Origin: Mycolicibacterium rhodesiae
GTDB lineage: Bacteria; Actinomycetota; Actinomycetes; Mycobacteriales; Mycobacteriaceae
Direction of reading: 5' to 3'
NCBI RefSeq assembly: GCF_002086695.1
Contig: NZ_MVIH01000002.1
Location: forward strand, 62,001-126,000
DNA: 64,000 bases
The notes under the pieces are model-generated. The model made no database searches and was not told where the DNA came from. It saw nothing but the letters and a program-made list of their open reading frames with translations. The position numbers and the translations under genes are program-made. Positions within the stretch are counted from its first letter, which is position 1, and every line of letters begins with the position of its first letter. Positions 9,448 through 19,536 of this stretch are shown here, piece by piece.

Positions 9448-9735
9448 TCAGCCCCACTTGGCGCCTTCGGCTTGATCACGCGCATGCATCGACAGAGTAT
9501 TGGTCTCGTGGGTGCCTGCCATCGCACGGTACGCGCGCACCAGTTCCTCCATGGCCAGGTTCCACTGCGCCTGCCATGCCTGGTAGGTCATCCCGGTCTC
9601 GCCTTGCCAGGCACCCTGTAGTGCGGACTGTTCAGTGGCGATATCGGCTCCGACTGCCTGCAGTGTGCCTGCGTAGCCGGCCATGTCACCGGCATGCCCC
9701 AGCATGGCCGGGTAGTTGTACATGATTTGGGACAT
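9448..9735 (-). CDS. esxH: ESX-3 substrate EsxH (WXG100 family)
   Basis: 95 residues, the expected WXG100 size, with the WxG turn in [10 protein letters not shown]. The helix-turn-helix forms a 1:1 complex with EsxG and is secreted through ESX-3. The start overlaps the esxG stop as TGATG. In M. tuberculosis the EsxG-EsxH pair is needed for siderophore-dependent iron uptake and for interference with host ESCRT; a role in a probable environmental species is inferred to be iron-related. Confidence 0.96.
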   Translation of the reverse strand: MSQIMYNYPAMLGHAGDMAGYAGTLQAVGADIATEQSALQGAWQGETGMTYQAWQAQWNLAMEELVRAYRAMAGTHETNTLSMHARDQAEGAKWG

Positions 9736-10028
9736 CAGAAGCCTCCGTAAGTCGTTGCCGCTGCGGCATCTTGGGCCACATAGGTCGCGCCGGCCTCGCC
9801 GAGGTTCATCTGCGCGATGTCGAGCAGGGAGTTGACCTTCGCGGCCACCTCGACGAACCGCGCATGCGCGGCTTGGAAGGCGGCCGAGGATTCGCCCATG
9901 TGGAACGTCTGCGCAGACATCGCGGCTTGTTCGGCCTGTGCGATGGTGCTGCGCATCAGCGCCGTCTTGGCACCGAAGGCGGCCTCGGCGGCCACGAGTT
10001 GCGGTATGTGCGCATCCAGCATGCTCAC
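9735..10028 (-). CDS. esxG: ESX-3 substrate EsxG (WXG100 family)
   Basis: 97 residues, the same length as M. tuberculosis EsxG and very similar in segments such as [14 protein letters not shown] and [13 protein letters not shown]. The start is GTG at 10028, giving [12 protein letters not shown]; the longer upstream reading has no family similarity. EsxG lacks a strict WxG motif, as is normal for this partner, with HMGESSAAF at the turn. It pairs with EsxH for secretion. Confidence 0.96.
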   Translation of the reverse strand: MSMLDAHIPQLVAAEAAFGAKTALMRSTIAQAEQAAMSAQTFHMGESSAAFQAAHARFVEVAAKVNSLLDIAQMNLGEAGATYVAQDAAAATTYGGF

Positions 10029-10041
10029 GGTATTTCTCCCA

Positions 10042-11580
10042 TCATTCTCGGTGGTGATCTCTGTCGGACGGATCGCTGTCCCACGTGGCCGGAAGCATCG
10101 GCGTGATGGGGCGTTCATGCTGTGTGTCGCCGGCGAACTCGGTCAGCCCCGCGGCGGTCACATCGCGAGCCTTGGTCGCGGTTCCGGTGAATCCGAGCGT
10201 TCCCGCACCGCGGTCGGAGGACGACGTGGTGGGCGGCGCAGCCGGTTCGGCGGGTACGCCGGCGTCGCTGGTGAGGTCCATGTACTCGTCGCGGTGCGCG
10301 CGGTCCTTGAGTCGCTGGGCACGCCGTCGCTGCGCGCGTTCCTTGGCTTGCACCGAGGACAGCGCAGCCGCGGCGGGTGCCGCCTCGGACACCGGGGCCT
10401 TGGCACCGCTGCCCTCGGTCAGTGACGGGCCCGGGCCCTCGTCGGGGTCGGCACCGCCGACCGCGTAGAACACCGCCTGCGCTGCCGGTGCCGGTGCCGT
10501 CGGTGCCGAGGCGGGGGCCTGCGCACCGGCGGCGGTCGGTGCCGCGGGCGCGGTGGCGGGCACGGTCGGCGCCGCCGACGACACCGGCCAGACGTTGGGT
10601 TGCCGCGCTTGGATCGGCGCCGGGGCCTGCTCAGGTGCGACGTCTGGGGCGGCCGGATTCGGCACCAGCGTCAGCAATCCCAGCAGGGGCAGGCCTGCGA
10701 CGAGGAGCATCGGGGCCCACAGCGGTGAGCTCAGAACCAGTCCCCAGGTGGTCCACCCGACCGGCTGGAAGATCGCCTGATACAGCAACGCGGACAGCAG
10801 CGGTCCCCAGGTCTGCCAGGCCTGGACCGGGTTGGTCAGGAAGTCGACGATGATCTGCTGGAGGCTCTGCACCGGATGGGTGAGAAAGTCCCAGATCAGA
10901 TCACCGTCCGGGAGTGACTTGATGTAAGCCTCCAGCAGATCCAGGATGCTGTTGGAATTGGTCAGCGCCGAGCCCGATTCGCCGGCCTGGGGCTGCGCTG
11001 CGGACGCGAACGCCGTCGTTGACGATGCGGCGTCTGCGCCGGGCAGCACAATCGTCGGAGCGGGCACGCCGCGGGGAGCCGCGGCCAGGGCGGTGCCTGC
11101 GACGGTTTGGTAGACACTCATCGTGGTGGCCGCCTGGATCCACATCCGCACGTAGTCGGCCTCGTTCAGGGCGATGGGGATTGTGTTGATGCCGAAGAAG
11201 TTCGTGGCCATCAGCACCCCGTGGACGGTGTGGTTGGCGGCCAGTTCGGGCAGCGTCGGCATGGCGGCCAGCGCCGCGGTGTAGGCGGCGGCGGCGGTCT
11301 GCTGCTGGGCGGCTGCCCCGGCGCTGTGGGCGCTGGCCTGTTCGAGCCACGCCAGGTAGGGCGCGTGGCTCACGACGTACTGTTCTGCACTCGGACCCTG
11401 CCATGAGCCGGCCTGAACAGCAGCGAGAATCTGGGTGAGTTCGGCTGCGGCGCCGGCGTATTCGACGCTCAGCGTCTCCCACGCTGCGGCCGCGGCGAGC
11501 ATCTGACCGGCCCCGGGGCCGGCACTCAACAGCGCCGAATGCACCTCCGGCGGCGACGCGAACCAGATTGGGGCGGTCAT
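10042..11580 (-). CDS. ppe4: PPE-family protein PPE4, ESX-3 substrate
   Basis: 512 residues, against 513 for M. tuberculosis PPE4. The N-terminal PPE domain begins [18 protein letters not shown] with the PPE motif in place, and [11 protein letters not shown] carries the WxG turn. Hydrophobic segments lie near the middle ([18 protein letters not shown]), followed by an Ala/Pro-rich tail that ends in charged residues. Translation starts inside the PE5 stop (TGATG). PPE4 is expected to pair with PE5, be chaperoned by EspG3, and function in iron acquisition as in M. tuberculosis. Confidence 0.93.
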   Translation of the reverse strand: MTAPIWFASPPEVHSALLSAGPGAGQMLAAAAAWETLSVEYAGAAAELTQILAAVQAGSWQGPSAEQYVVSHAPYLAWLEQASAHSAGAAAQQQTAAAAYTAALAAMPTLPELAANHTVHGVLMATNFFGINTIPIALNEADYVRMWIQAATTMSVYQTVAGTALAAAPRGVPAPTIVLPGADAASSTTAFASAAQPQAGESGSALTNSNSILDLLEAYIKSLPDGDLIWDFLTHPVQSLQQIIVDFLTNPVQAWQTWGPLLSALLYQAIFQPVGWTTWGLVLSSPLWAPMLLVAGLPLLGLLTLVPNPAAPDVAPEQAPAPIQARQPNVWPVSSAAPTVPATAPAAPTAAGAQAPASAPTAPAPAAQAVFYAVGGADPDEGPGPSLTEGSGAKAPVSEAAPAAAALSSVQAKERAQRRRAQRLKDRAHRDEYMDLTSDAGVPAEPAAPPTTSSSDRGAGTLGFTGTATKARDVTAAGLTEFAGDTQHERPITPMLPATWDSDPSDRDHHRE

Positions 11581-11891
11581 CAGCCTCCCCGTGCGATCAC
11601 GTAGGAGCCCGCCGCGGCGGCATCCGTGGCTGCGTACCCGGCTCCGGACTCGCCCACCGCCGCGGCGGATCGGCCGAGTTCGGTCGCACCCTGGGTGGCA
11701 GTCGCGGTGTGCTCGAGTCCCTGGGCGCTGAAGCCTGCTGCGGTCTGCAGCGAGACGGGATCGGAGCCGGGTGGAAGCACTGCCGTGATCAACGGCGCGG
11801 CAGCCACGTTCGCGGCAGCCAGTCGCGCCGCCAGGGCCGTCACCTGGGCGCCGGCCGCAGCCAGCCCCTCTGGGACAACACGCAGGGTCAT
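11580..11891 (-). CDS. pe5: PE-family protein PE5, ESX-3 substrate
   Basis: 103 residues, a PE domain alone with no C-terminal extension. It begins [17 protein letters not shown], with the PE dipeptide near residue 7, and ends with [17 protein letters not shown]. The secretion signal YxxxD/E is visible as YAATD. It overlaps eccC3 (ATGA) and ppe4 (TGATG). It forms a helical pair with PPE4 for ESX-3 export. Confidence 0.94.
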   Translation of the reverse strand: MTLRVVPEGLAAAGAQVTALAARLAAANVAAAPLITAVLPPGSDPVSLQTAAGFSAQGLEHTATATQGATELGRSAAAVGESGAGYAATDAAAAGSYVIARGG

Positions 11892-14800
11892 GACGGGTTC
11901 TCCTCCGGGTAGCGCGCATGAGATGCGCTGTGCGCGAGAGCAAAAGGGTTGACCAGTTGGACATGCTCGACACCATCGCTGTCACCGAGCAGCATCGCCC
12001 GTCCGGCGGGGAGCCTGGTGAAACGATGCCCGCGGATCTTGGCGCCGTCGGCGGGATTGCCCGACAACATCAGCACTGCCGCCTGCAGATCGCTCATGCG
12101 GCGCAGCAGCGGATTGGTCATCAGGGCATGCGCGGAACCGCTTGCCCGGCCGGTGACGATCACCCGCAGGCCGAGATCACCTGCGGCGGAGAGCAGTCCG
12201 ATCAGCGGTGTCCATGGTCGGTGCCCGGCGTACGGCCCGCTCATCGCCGGGCCGTCCGGGATCTGGTCGACGTCGTCGATGATCAGGAAGTGGGTGTGCG
12301 CCGAGGCTGTACGGGTGCGGTAGTCCCATGCCGACAGTTCGCCGGCGGTGAGACCCGCCGGCGGCCTGCGCTGTTCGATCAATGCCGACAGACCCATCAC
12401 AGCCGGAGTCACCCGGTCGATGTTCGCGCTGTACTCGTTGTCCGCGAAGAGCGGTTCGTCGACGAGGTGCAGGCGACGGTCGAACACGGTGAAGGCGACG
12501 TCCTCGGCGCGGGAATTGTCGCGGACGGTGCGGATGAGGTGCCGGAGCAAGGTGGTCTTACCCGACTTGCTGTCACCGAGCACCATCAGCAGCGGCTGCT
12601 CGGCGAAATCGTGGACCACCGCATCCAGATCGAATTCACGTTGTCCCAACACCACTCGCTCGCCACCCCGATGCAGGGGGGCCACAACCTGGGGCGTCAG
12701 GTCGGCAGGCAGCAGCCGCACCACCGGAGCGTGCAGTCCCGGGTACGCGGCGTTGATCGCCGGTATCCGGGTCAGATCGGGCTCGGCGAACAAGAAGTGC
12801 TCCCCCGCCATCGTCAATCCACGGCCAGGCTGGTCGTGCGGCACCGATTCGGCGGGCCTGCGCAGGCTGTCGGTGACCCGCACGTTGCTGTCACGGGGGT
12901 CCGGCAGGCGCAGTTCCAGACGCAACCCGAGCCCGTCGCGCATCGCGAGCGGCACCTCGAGCCAGTTCGGTGTGGTGATGACGACGTGAATACCGTGCGC
13001 CAAGCCGGTATTCGCCAGTTCGGTGACGTCGGCCAGCAGCGGGTTTCGGGTGTTGAACTGATCGGTGTTGTCGCGACCGAAGGCGTAGAGGTTGTCGATC
13101 AGCAGGAACACTTCCCCGTAGGAGTCGGTGTAGCCACCCTGCTGTCCGGCATTGCGTTGCCGCGACCTCAGCAGTTGCTCCAGCTCCCCGAACGTGCGCC
13201 GAATCCGCTCCGGTTCCAACGGCGAGGCCACGCTGCCCACATGTGCCAGGTCTTCCAGGCCCCGCAGTCGTCCGCCGCCGTAGTCCAGGACGTAGAACGT
13301 GACGTCGCGCGGCGAGTGCAGCTGCGCCGCCGACAACACAAAGGTCTGCAGCGCCGTCGACTTGCCGGACTTGGCGCCACCGTGGATCACCACATTGCCC
13401 GCCGATGAGGTGGCGTCGAAAACCAGCGACTCGCGGCGCATCTCGAACGGCAGATCGATCTCTCCCAGCGGCCAGCGCCACTGCCGCTCCGGCACGGCTG
13501 CGCCCGCGAGTACCTCGTCGAGCGTGATGTTCTCGTCCAGCGGGGGCAGCCACAGTGCCGGGGCTTTCGGACCGTACTGTGCCAGTTGCTCACCGATGGT
13601 CGTGATCAGCTTGCGAGGCACCGCGGCCGGTGCGATCTCGTGGTCGGACAGCACCACGATGTCCTCGGCGAGCGCGGCCGGCCCGGCCGTGAACGGCACC
13701 GGATCCGGTGCGGAGGGCACCGCGTACGACGTCACCGGGCGCGGCGGGTCGTAGATGCCGTCGACGTAGGTGCTACGGAACTTTATCGGTGCGGCTCCCG
13801 GTGAGGGCACCAGGAAGCCGACTCCCTTGTGTTCCCTGCCTGATTCGATGTGATAGGCATCCTCGACACCGATGACTTGCCGCGAGACGGCGGGGCTGGC
13901 CACTTTGAGACCGATCCGGTACGAGGTGTTCTTGTCGATGTCGCGGATGCGACCGATGTCGAGGGTCTGCGAGGCGAACAGGATATGGATGCGGAATGAA
14001 CGCCCCTTGCGGGCGACGTAGTCGAACAGCTCGGCGTACTCCGGATGCTCGGCCAGCATCAGGGTGAACTCGTCAGCGACGACGAACAGCGTTGGCAGGG
14101 GCGGCAGTTCGATGCCCGCTGCCTCCGCTGCCGGCCGCGCGGCCTCGTACTCGGCCACCGAGCCGAACGCGCTGCCCTGCACGCGACGGCCGGCGTCACG
14201 CAGCAGACCCTCCCGACGGGCGACCTCACCGCGCAGTGTGTCGGCGAACCGGTCGGCCAGCGACTTCTTCTCCGCCATATTGGAGATGACGGCAACCACC
14301 TGCGGGAAGTTGCGGAAGATGTCGGCGCCGGCCTCACCCTTGAAGTCGACGTAGATCACAATGAGTCGGTCGGCGGAATGAGTCGTCAACAGCGACAACA
14401 GGATCGACATCAACATCTGAGACTTACCGGAACCCGTCATCCCGATCATCAGACCGTGCGGGCCCATACCGCCTTCTGCCTCGTCTTTGAGATCGAAGTA
14501 CAGCGGCACACCGGTCGCGGTGACACCGATGGGCACCCGCAGCTCCTCGTCGCGAAGGCGGGGTGCCCATACGTCTGCGATGTCGAGCGCCGACGCATCC
14601 GGGATGCCCATCAGTGTGGTGAAGCTCGCTCCCCTGGTGGCCGGTGAGCGAAGTCCGGCATGAGTGGGGTTCGAGTCCCATCGCGCCAGGCCGCGGGCCA
14701 GATGCACGGCGTCGGCGTCTGCCAGCTGGTCGGCGTGGGCGACGTAGGTCTGCCAGCCGTCGCTCTCCCAACGCTCGATCTTCCCGCCGGCAACCCGCAG

Positions 14801-15883
14801 GATCGGCCGGTCCGGATCGGCGTACCGTCCCGGTCGCGGGCCGGATTGGACTGCGGCGGTGTAGATCACCGTGACTCCGGCCAAACCGGTGGCGAGCACC
14901 GAATCCTCCGGCGTGTGGCCCGGATCGTCGACTACCACCAGCAGATGACGAAGCGGATCGTCGGCGTCGACACCGAACAGCGGGCGGTCGGCAAGTGCGG
15001 GCCCGATCGCCGCGATCAGGTCGTCGGTGTTCGCCGCCAGGTATCGAGCCGGCCCACAGCCGTCGAGCTGTCCGGGAATATCGGTGTGCGGCAGCCACTT
15101 CAGCCAGTTCCAGTCAGGTGCTTCCAGCTCGGGGCTGGCCAGCGCGATACCCAGGGACGCGGCGTCATGCCAGGTGACGGCCTGAGCCAGCCAGGCGCGC
15201 AGCACCGCTCTGACCTCGTCGGCGTCGCCGTGGACGGTGATCCGCGACACCGTCGTCACGTCGATACCCCGTGGGGCGTCGCGGACGGTGCGCTGCGTGT
15301 CGAGCAGAGCACGTAACGCGCTGTGTGACACCGGCTCCAGGTCGACCTCGTCAGCGGTGTCCTTGACCCGCAGCGTGGTGGCCAGCGGTACGTCGTGCAG
15401 CCCGACACGCAGCACCAGGAAGTCGGCGTCGTGCGGGTCGCGCTCCCACTGCCGGCGCGAGCCGGGGATGGCGGTCAGCGCCGACGGGTCGGGGTGCGAC
15501 CACACCAGCGCGTCGCGTTGCGCGGCAGCCTCGGCGCGCACGTTGTCCCGGATGACCGACAGGTAGCGCAGGTAGTCGGCGCGTTCGGCGTCGACCTCCT
15601 CGGTGCGCATCTTGTTGTCGCTGCCGCGGTACAGCGCGGTTGCGGCGAGCAGCAAGACGAACGGGAAGAACAGTGTCTGCGGTGAGATGAGTTTCATCCC
15701 GGTGGCCACCATCGCGACGATCATGCCGACGATCAGAATCACGATCAGAAACGGCAGTGCGCGACGAAGCATCGACGCGGGGACCGCCCGTGGCAGCTCG
15801 GGGGGTGGCTCGATGACGATCGCCCCCGTGTTGGTCGGGGGGACCGGCAACCGCCGGCCGGCCTCGAAGATCAGGCGGCTCAT
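11888..15883 (-). CDS. eccC3: ESX-3 FtsK/SpoIIIE ATPase EccC3
   Basis: 1331-residue motor ATPase of the type VII secretion system, the same length as the M. tuberculosis protein. Two N-terminal membrane helices (residues about 40-90) precede three ATPase domains with P-loops [10 protein letters not shown] (about 483), [10 protein letters not shown] (about 834) and [10 protein letters not shown] (about 1103). It recognises the C-terminal secretion signals of EsxH and PE proteins. The start [11 protein letters not shown] at 15883 overlaps the eccB3 stop as ATGA; a longer upstream reading is a frame artefact inside eccB3. Confidence 0.96.
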   Translation of the reverse strand: MSRLIFEAGRRLPVPPTNTGAIVIEPPPELPRAVPASMLRRALPFLIVILIVGMIVAMVATGMKLISPQTLFFPFVLLLAATALYRGSDNKMRTEEVDAERADYLRYLSVIRDNVRAEAAAQRDALVWSHPDPSALTAIPGSRRQWERDPHDADFLVLRVGLHDVPLATTLRVKDTADEVDLEPVSHSALRALLDTQRTVRDAPRGIDVTTVSRITVHGDADEVRAVLRAWLAQAVTWHDAASLGIALASPELEAPDWNWLKWLPHTDIPGQLDGCGPARYLAANTDDLIAAIGPALADRPLFGVDADDPLRHLLVVVDDPGHTPEDSVLATGLAGVTVIYTAAVQSGPRPGRYADPDRPILRVAGGKIERWESDGWQTYVAHADQLADADAVHLARGLARWDSNPTHAGLRSPATRGASFTTLMGIPDASALDIADVWAPRLRDEELRVPIGVTATGVPLYFDLKDEAEGGMGPHGLMIGMTGSGKSQMLMSILLSLLTTHSADRLIVIYVDFKGEAGADIFRNFPQVVAVISNMAEKKSLADRFADTLRGEVARREGLLRDAGRRVQGSAFGSVAEYEAARPAAEAAGIELPPLPTLFVVADEFTLMLAEHPEYAELFDYVARKGRSFRIHILFASQTLDIGRIRDIDKNTSYRIGLKVASPAVSRQVIGVEDAYHIESGREHKGVGFLVPSPGAAPIKFRSTYVDGIYDPPRPVTSYAVPSAPDPVPFTAGPAALAEDIVVLSDHEIAPAAVPRKLITTIGEQLAQYGPKAPALWLPPLDENITLDEVLAGAAVPERQWRWPLGEIDLPFEMRRESLVFDATSSAGNVVIHGGAKSGKSTALQTFVLSAAQLHSPRDVTFYVLDYGGGRLRGLEDLAHVGSVASPLEPERIRRTFGELEQLLRSRQRNAGQQGGYTDSYGEVFLLIDNLYAFGRDNTDQFNTRNPLLADVTELANTGLAHGIHVVITTPNWLEVPLAMRDGLGLRLELRLPDPRDSNVRVTDSLRRPAESVPHDQPGRGLTMAGEHFLFAEPDLTRIPAINAAYPGLHAPVVRLLPADLTPQVVAPLHRGGERVVLGQREFDLDAVVHDFAEQPLLMVLGDSKSGKTTLLRHLIRTVRDNSRAEDVAFTVFDRRLHLVDEPLFADNEYSANIDRVTPAVMGLSALIEQRRPPAGLTAGELSAWDYRTRTASAHTHFLIIDDVDQIPDGPAMSGPYAGHRPWTPLIGLLSAAGDLGLRVIVTGRASGSAHALMTNPLLRRMSDLQAAVLMLSGNPADGAKIRGHRFTRLPAGRAMLLGDSDGVEHVQLVNPFALAHSASHARYPEENPS

Positions 15884-17406
15884 CGGTTCTCCTGCTGGAC
15901 TACGGGCCGGACGGCGTCGTACACGACGAGAGCGTCGGTTTGGGACAAGGCCGGACCTGGGGCGAACAGGGTTAGCACCGACCACGGGATCGGCAACGGC
16001 GGTTCAGACAGACCCAGTGCAGCGACGGTCTTCTCACTTGACTTGGGGTCGCCGCCGATTCCGTACCGGACGCCGGTGTCGGACACCCAGAACAGTGATC
16101 CCGCCGGGGGCGACGCCGGCTGCTGGCCGACGGTTTGGACGAAGTAACCGCGCCCGGGCGGCAGCGCGACTCGGGTCGCTGTGCCGGGATTTCCTCCGCC
16201 GACGAGGTCGACCGATTGCATTCCTCCGGCGACCGGCAGTACCGAGCCGGACAACAACGTCGTCGAACTCGTTGCAGCGCCATCGATCTTGGTCCACTGC
16301 GCGCAGGTCACCGGTGCGGTCGCGGCGTCGACCAGCTTGATCGGCTCCGACGGGAATGCCGACACATCGAGCATCGCCGAAACCGGCAGCCGGGCGATGT
16401 CGTCGGCGCCGAGTTGCGGTGGCTGCGCCAGCCCGTAGGAATTGGCGTTGCGCAACGCCGCCGCCAAGACCGGGCTGATCGGTTGAAGTCCGTCGGGCAG
16501 CACCGCATAGTTCACCGGGGTGCCGTCGTTGCGATAGGCGATCACCACCGCGCCGATCGGGGCGCCGGCGGGAATCGGATAACCGGCGGGCGAACCCGCC
16601 TCGGGGATCTGCGGGATCCGCAGTGCCGGGGCCTCTGGGATCGCGTTGAACAGACCTGCCGCAATGGGCCGCGCGGTAGGCGTTGCGGCGGGCAGTCCGA
16701 GCGCGTCGGTGACGGCGCGGTCGGCGAGGTCGATGGCGCTGCGCCGGCCGTCCCAGAGCAGCCAGGTCCCGTCGGCGCCGCCGACCAGCACGCCACGGCT
16801 CTCACCCAGCAAGGCGGCTCGGGCGCCGCCGCGTTCCAGCTGCCCGGCGATCACGGTGACCCCGGCCTGGTCCGATCCGGCGCTGCCGTCACACACCGCC
16901 CAATCTCCGTCGCGAGAAGTGTTCTGCACCATGCGTTCCGGGGCTCCGGGGATACCGATCAGGCTGCCTCGGGCGAACTTGTCCAGCTGCTCACTGCTGA
17001 CAGTGGTGGGGTCCACCGCCCGTCCCACAGCGAGCCGCGCGGACGTCAGGTTGAGCACCGGATGCAGCCGATCACCCACGCGCACGTAGAGCGCGGCGGT
17101 GGAGCGGTCGGCCAGCACCGGGTCGCTGCCCGGCACACCGCCGGGGCGCAACACCGAGAACACGAAACAGCCGAGCACCGCGGTCACGACCAGCAGTACG
17201 CCCATCAACACGGCGCGCGACTGACTGCGCAATGGATCGACCAGCATCCGCGTGTCGTGCAGCGCAAGTCCGGATGCGATGCGGCGCATGACGAATCGCC
17301 AGCCCGTCACCTGGTGGCGAGTGATGAATCCGCGCCGGTACGTGACCTGCTCGGCATTGTCGTTGGCCGGTGTGCGCGACGAGAAGGACCGTCGGTCGTC
17401 GCTCAT
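15880..17406 (-). CDS. eccB3: ESX-3 membrane/periplasmic subunit EccB3
   Basis: 508 residues (M. tuberculosis 538). A cytoplasmic N-terminus with [15 protein letters not shown] is followed by one membrane helix at residues 66-86 ([21 protein letters not shown] in two parts, about [13 protein letters not shown] then GCFVFSVL), then a large periplasmic domain. EccB stabilises the periplasmic side of the complex. The start overlaps the eccA3 stop as TAATG. Confidence 0.94.
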   Translation of the reverse strand: MSDDRRSFSSRTPANDNAEQVTYRRGFITRHQVTGWRFVMRRIASGLALHDTRMLVDPLRSQSRAVLMGVLLVVTAVLGCFVFSVLRPGGVPGSDPVLADRSTAALYVRVGDRLHPVLNLTSARLAVGRAVDPTTVSSEQLDKFARGSLIGIPGAPERMVQNTSRDGDWAVCDGSAGSDQAGVTVIAGQLERGGARAALLGESRGVLVGGADGTWLLWDGRRSAIDLADRAVTDALGLPAATPTARPIAAGLFNAIPEAPALRIPQIPEAGSPAGYPIPAGAPIGAVVIAYRNDGTPVNYAVLPDGLQPISPVLAAALRNANSYGLAQPPQLGADDIARLPVSAMLDVSAFPSEPIKLVDAATAPVTCAQWTKIDGAATSSTTLLSGSVLPVAGGMQSVDLVGGGNPGTATRVALPPGRGYFVQTVGQQPASPPAGSLFWVSDTGVRYGIGGDPKSSEKTVAALGLSEPPLPIPWSVLTLFAPGPALSQTDALVVYDAVRPVVQQENR

Positions 17407-19241
17407 TACGCGGGCACCGTCAGGCCGAGGCCACCCAGCAGCGGCACGACGGACGCGCGCACATCGGACGCGGTGATCGTCATCAGCTGCTCGTCGGTGA
17501 AATCAGCACCGGCCAGGTCTGTGTGGTCCAACCTGAATTCTCGTTCCTCCTCGGACCGTTCGACCACATTGCGGACGAAGCGCCCGTTACCGGCGATGTC
17601 GAGGCTTCGCCGCGCCACGCCGTTCGAGTCGGGGGTCGACGAATCGGCCAGCCGGCCGAACAACTCCTCCAGATGGTGCAGGGCCGCGGGCTCGAACACG
17701 CTGTCCCGGTTGGCCGCCATCGCGACGGCGATCTCGACGAGTTCGGCAGCAGAGTAGGACGGGAAGACGATGCTGCGGGTGAACCGGGACCGCAGACCTT
17801 CGTTGGTGTCCAGGAACCGGTCGAGATCGGCGCGATAACCGGCGATGATGACCACGAGGCGATCGCGGTCGTTCTCCATCCGGGCCAGCAGGGTGTCGAT
17901 GGCGACCAGACCGAAGTCGTTCTTGGCGCCGGTCGCAACCAAGGCGTAGGCCTCATCGAGAAAGAGCACGCCGTCGAGGGCGCTGTCGATGAGGGCGTTG
18001 GTCTTCGCTTCGGTCTCACCGATGTGTTGTCCGATCATGTCGGCGCGGTGCACCTCGCGGACGTTCTCCCTCTTGAGCAGCCCGAGACCGCAGTAGATCT
18101 TGGCGACGACGCGCGCGATCGTCGTCTTGCCGGTGCCGGGCGGGCCGGCGAACACCAGGTGATGGGTCCGTTGAGCGACGGTCAATCCGCGCTCCTCGCG
18201 GCGCAACGCCATCGCCACCGAGCTTTTCAGCCGCGACACCTGGTTCTTCACCTCGTCGAGCCCGATGAATTCGCCGAGCTCGCGTTCGGCCTCCTCCAGC
18301 AGTGCAGCCTTCCGCTCGCGGGCCTCCGGGTCGATGAAATCGTCTGCGGTGGGCTCGGTTTCGATGTCCCACGGGTCGGTGCGGGCTTCGATGCGCGCCG
18401 CGGTCGTGGTGACGACTCCGAACGTCGGGTCGGACAGTGCATGCTCGATCTGCTCGTTGTCCGGGTTGGCGGCGTACAGGTCCTGCAAGACGTCGGCGGC
18501 GGTGTCCTCGTCGCCGTACGCGCGCAGAGCCAATGCCTTGACCAGGGCGCCATCCACCGCGGCGACGGCAACCGGACCGTCGGGCTCCTCGAGATAGGAC
18601 AACGCCGGGGCGAACATCCCGAGCCGGGCGAGTGCAACACCGAGCGCCACCTTCGCGGCGTGCGCGAAGTAGGGATCGAGGCCGGTGTCGTTGACCACCG
18701 GAGTCAGCAGCTTCACCACATCCGACCAGCGGTGCGCACGGGAGCGCAGCGCCACGTCGACCCAGCGCGCGTCGTGCCACTGCGGCCTGCGGGTGCGGAT
18801 CTCGCTGATGATCTCGTCGGCGGCGTGGAACGCGCCGTCGGTCGCCAGCGCGGCGGCATGGGCCAGCCGGAAATCGTCGGTGGTGGTGGCGCGGAATCGC
18901 AGGTAGAGCCCGGTGTCGTAGTCGAACCCCAACGCGCCCGCGGGCAACTCGATGCGCCTCTGCAGCACGCCGGCGGTGTCGGCGGTGCGGACGATAGCGG
19001 CCAGCACCTCCAGCGAGTCCGCCCCACCTGCTGCCGCCAGTCCGGTCCACGCGTCGCACTGATCGTGTGCGACCCGGGTGAGTTCGGTGAACGCCCGGCG
19101 CGCGGCCGGCATGTCGGCGGGGCGGCGCCGGTCATACACCGGCAGGCCGAGCGCTTTACAGCAGGTTGCGAATCGGCTGACCACATCCGCGTCCACGCGC
19201 GCGGCCCGCGCGTGCGTCACTACACCGTTGTTCATGCGCAT
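17406..19241 (-). CDS. eccA3: ESX-3 cytosolic AAA+ ATPase EccA3
   Basis: 611 residues: an N-terminal TPR-like domain followed by a CbbX-type AAA+ domain with Walker A GPPGTGKTT (about residue 362), Walker B LFLDEAYAL (about 428) and an arginine-finger region LRSRFTRSIVF. EccA is thought to act with EspG and substrates in the cytosol. It is the first ESX-3 gene, 82 bases after the mbtH stop, with an IdeR-like box 37 bases before the start. ATG 19241 or 19235 are both possible starts; neither has a strong ribosome binding site. Confidence 0.95.
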   Translation of the reverse strand: MRMNNGVVTHARAARVDADVVSRFATCCKALGLPVYDRRRPADMPAARRAFTELTRVAHDQCDAWTGLAAAGGADSLEVLAAIVRTADTAGVLQRRIELPAGALGFDYDTGLYLRFRATTTDDFRLAHAAALATDGAFHAADEIISEIRTRRPQWHDARWVDVALRSRAHRWSDVVKLLTPVVNDTGLDPYFAHAAKVALGVALARLGMFAPALSYLEEPDGPVAVAAVDGALVKALALRAYGDEDTAADVLQDLYAANPDNEQIEHALSDPTFGVVTTTAARIEARTDPWDIETEPTADDFIDPEARERKAALLEEAERELGEFIGLDEVKNQVSRLKSSVAMALRREERGLTVAQRTHHLVFAGPPGTGKTTIARVVAKIYCGLGLLKRENVREVHRADMIGQHIGETEAKTNALIDSALDGVLFLDEAYALVATGAKNDFGLVAIDTLLARMENDRDRLVVIIAGYRADLDRFLDTNEGLRSRFTRSIVFPSYSAAELVEIAVAMAANRDSVFEPAALHHLEELFGRLADSSTPDSNGVARRSLDIAGNGRFVRNVVERSEEEREFRLDHTDLAGADFTDEQLMTITASDVRASVVPLLGGLGLTVPA

Positions 19242-19277
19242 CGTCTCGGGGTGACGGTCGAACCCGGCCCCGCCTCC

Positions 19278-19296
19278 TTAGGTTTGCCTAACCAAT
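19278..19296. promoter_or_regulatory. IdeR-like iron box before eccA3
   Basis: The 19 bases TTAGGTTTGCCTAACCAAT closely match the IdeR consensus TTAGGTTAGSCTAACCTAA; the core GGTTTGCCTAACC differs at one central position. IdeR with Fe2+ binds such sites and represses iron-uptake genes. ESX-3 is IdeR-controlled in M. tuberculosis, so repression of eccA3 onward when iron is plentiful is the natural reading. Confidence 0.88.
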
Positions 19297-19303
19297 GTAG
19301 AGA

Positions 19304-19325
19304 GAAGTTAGCATTGCATAACTTC
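19304..19325. promoter_or_regulatory. Perfect inverted repeat beside the ESX-3 IdeR box
   Basis: GAAGTTA and TAACTTC form perfect 7-base arms around an 8-base spacer (GCATTGCA). The repeat overlaps the mbtH stop codon and lies 7 bases from the IdeR box. It does not fit the IdeR or mycobacterial Zur consensus as I know them. It could be a second metal-regulator operator or a weak hairpin at the mbtH end. Confidence 0.45.
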
Positions 19326-19536
19326 ACTGTCGAGTCGCTGCGCGCAGGCTCTTCGGCCGGATATCCGACCAGTTCTGCTCGACGAACTCCGCACAGTCCG
19401 CGCGGCTCGCCACGCCGAACGCGACCTGCCAGCCGCTGGGGATCTCGGCGAAGGCCGGCCACAGGCTGTGCTGCTCCTCGTCATTGACCAGGACATAGAA
19501 GCGGCCGTCCTCATCGTCAAATGGATTGGTACTCAA
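19324..19536 (-). CDS. mbtH: MbtH-like NRPS adenylation-domain activator
   Basis: 70 residues with the MbtH signature NPFDDEDGRFYVLVNDE, the conserved SLWPAFAEIPSGW and a following VAFG. MbtH-like proteins bind NRPS adenylation domains and raise their solubility and activity. The start is TTG at 19536, giving MSTNPFDDED; the mbtG 3' end overlaps it by 20 bases. As last gene of the mbtB-E-F-G-H run it probably serves the adjacent NRPSs. Confidence 0.95.
   Translation of the reverse strand: MSTNPFDDEDGRFYVLVNDEEQHSLWPAFAEIPSGWQVAFGVASRADCAEFVEQNWSDIRPKSLRAATRQ

Noticed and set aside
10029..10118. 30-residue extension of EsxG
   Set aside because: It overlaps ppe4; the GTG start at 10028 gives the exact 97-residue family length.
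11918..13408. 496-codon open frame opposite eccC3
   Set aside because: Shadow frame; the sense strand shows three intact ATPase domains.
16135..17757. 540-codon open frame opposite eccB3 and the eccA3 3' end
   Set aside because: Crosses two real genes, compositionally Arg/Gly/His-rich, no motif.
17370..19487. 705-codon open frame on the plus strand opposite eccA3
   Set aside because: It is antisense to a strongly conserved gene, has Arg/Gly/His-rich low-information sequence, and reflects high-GC codon bias.
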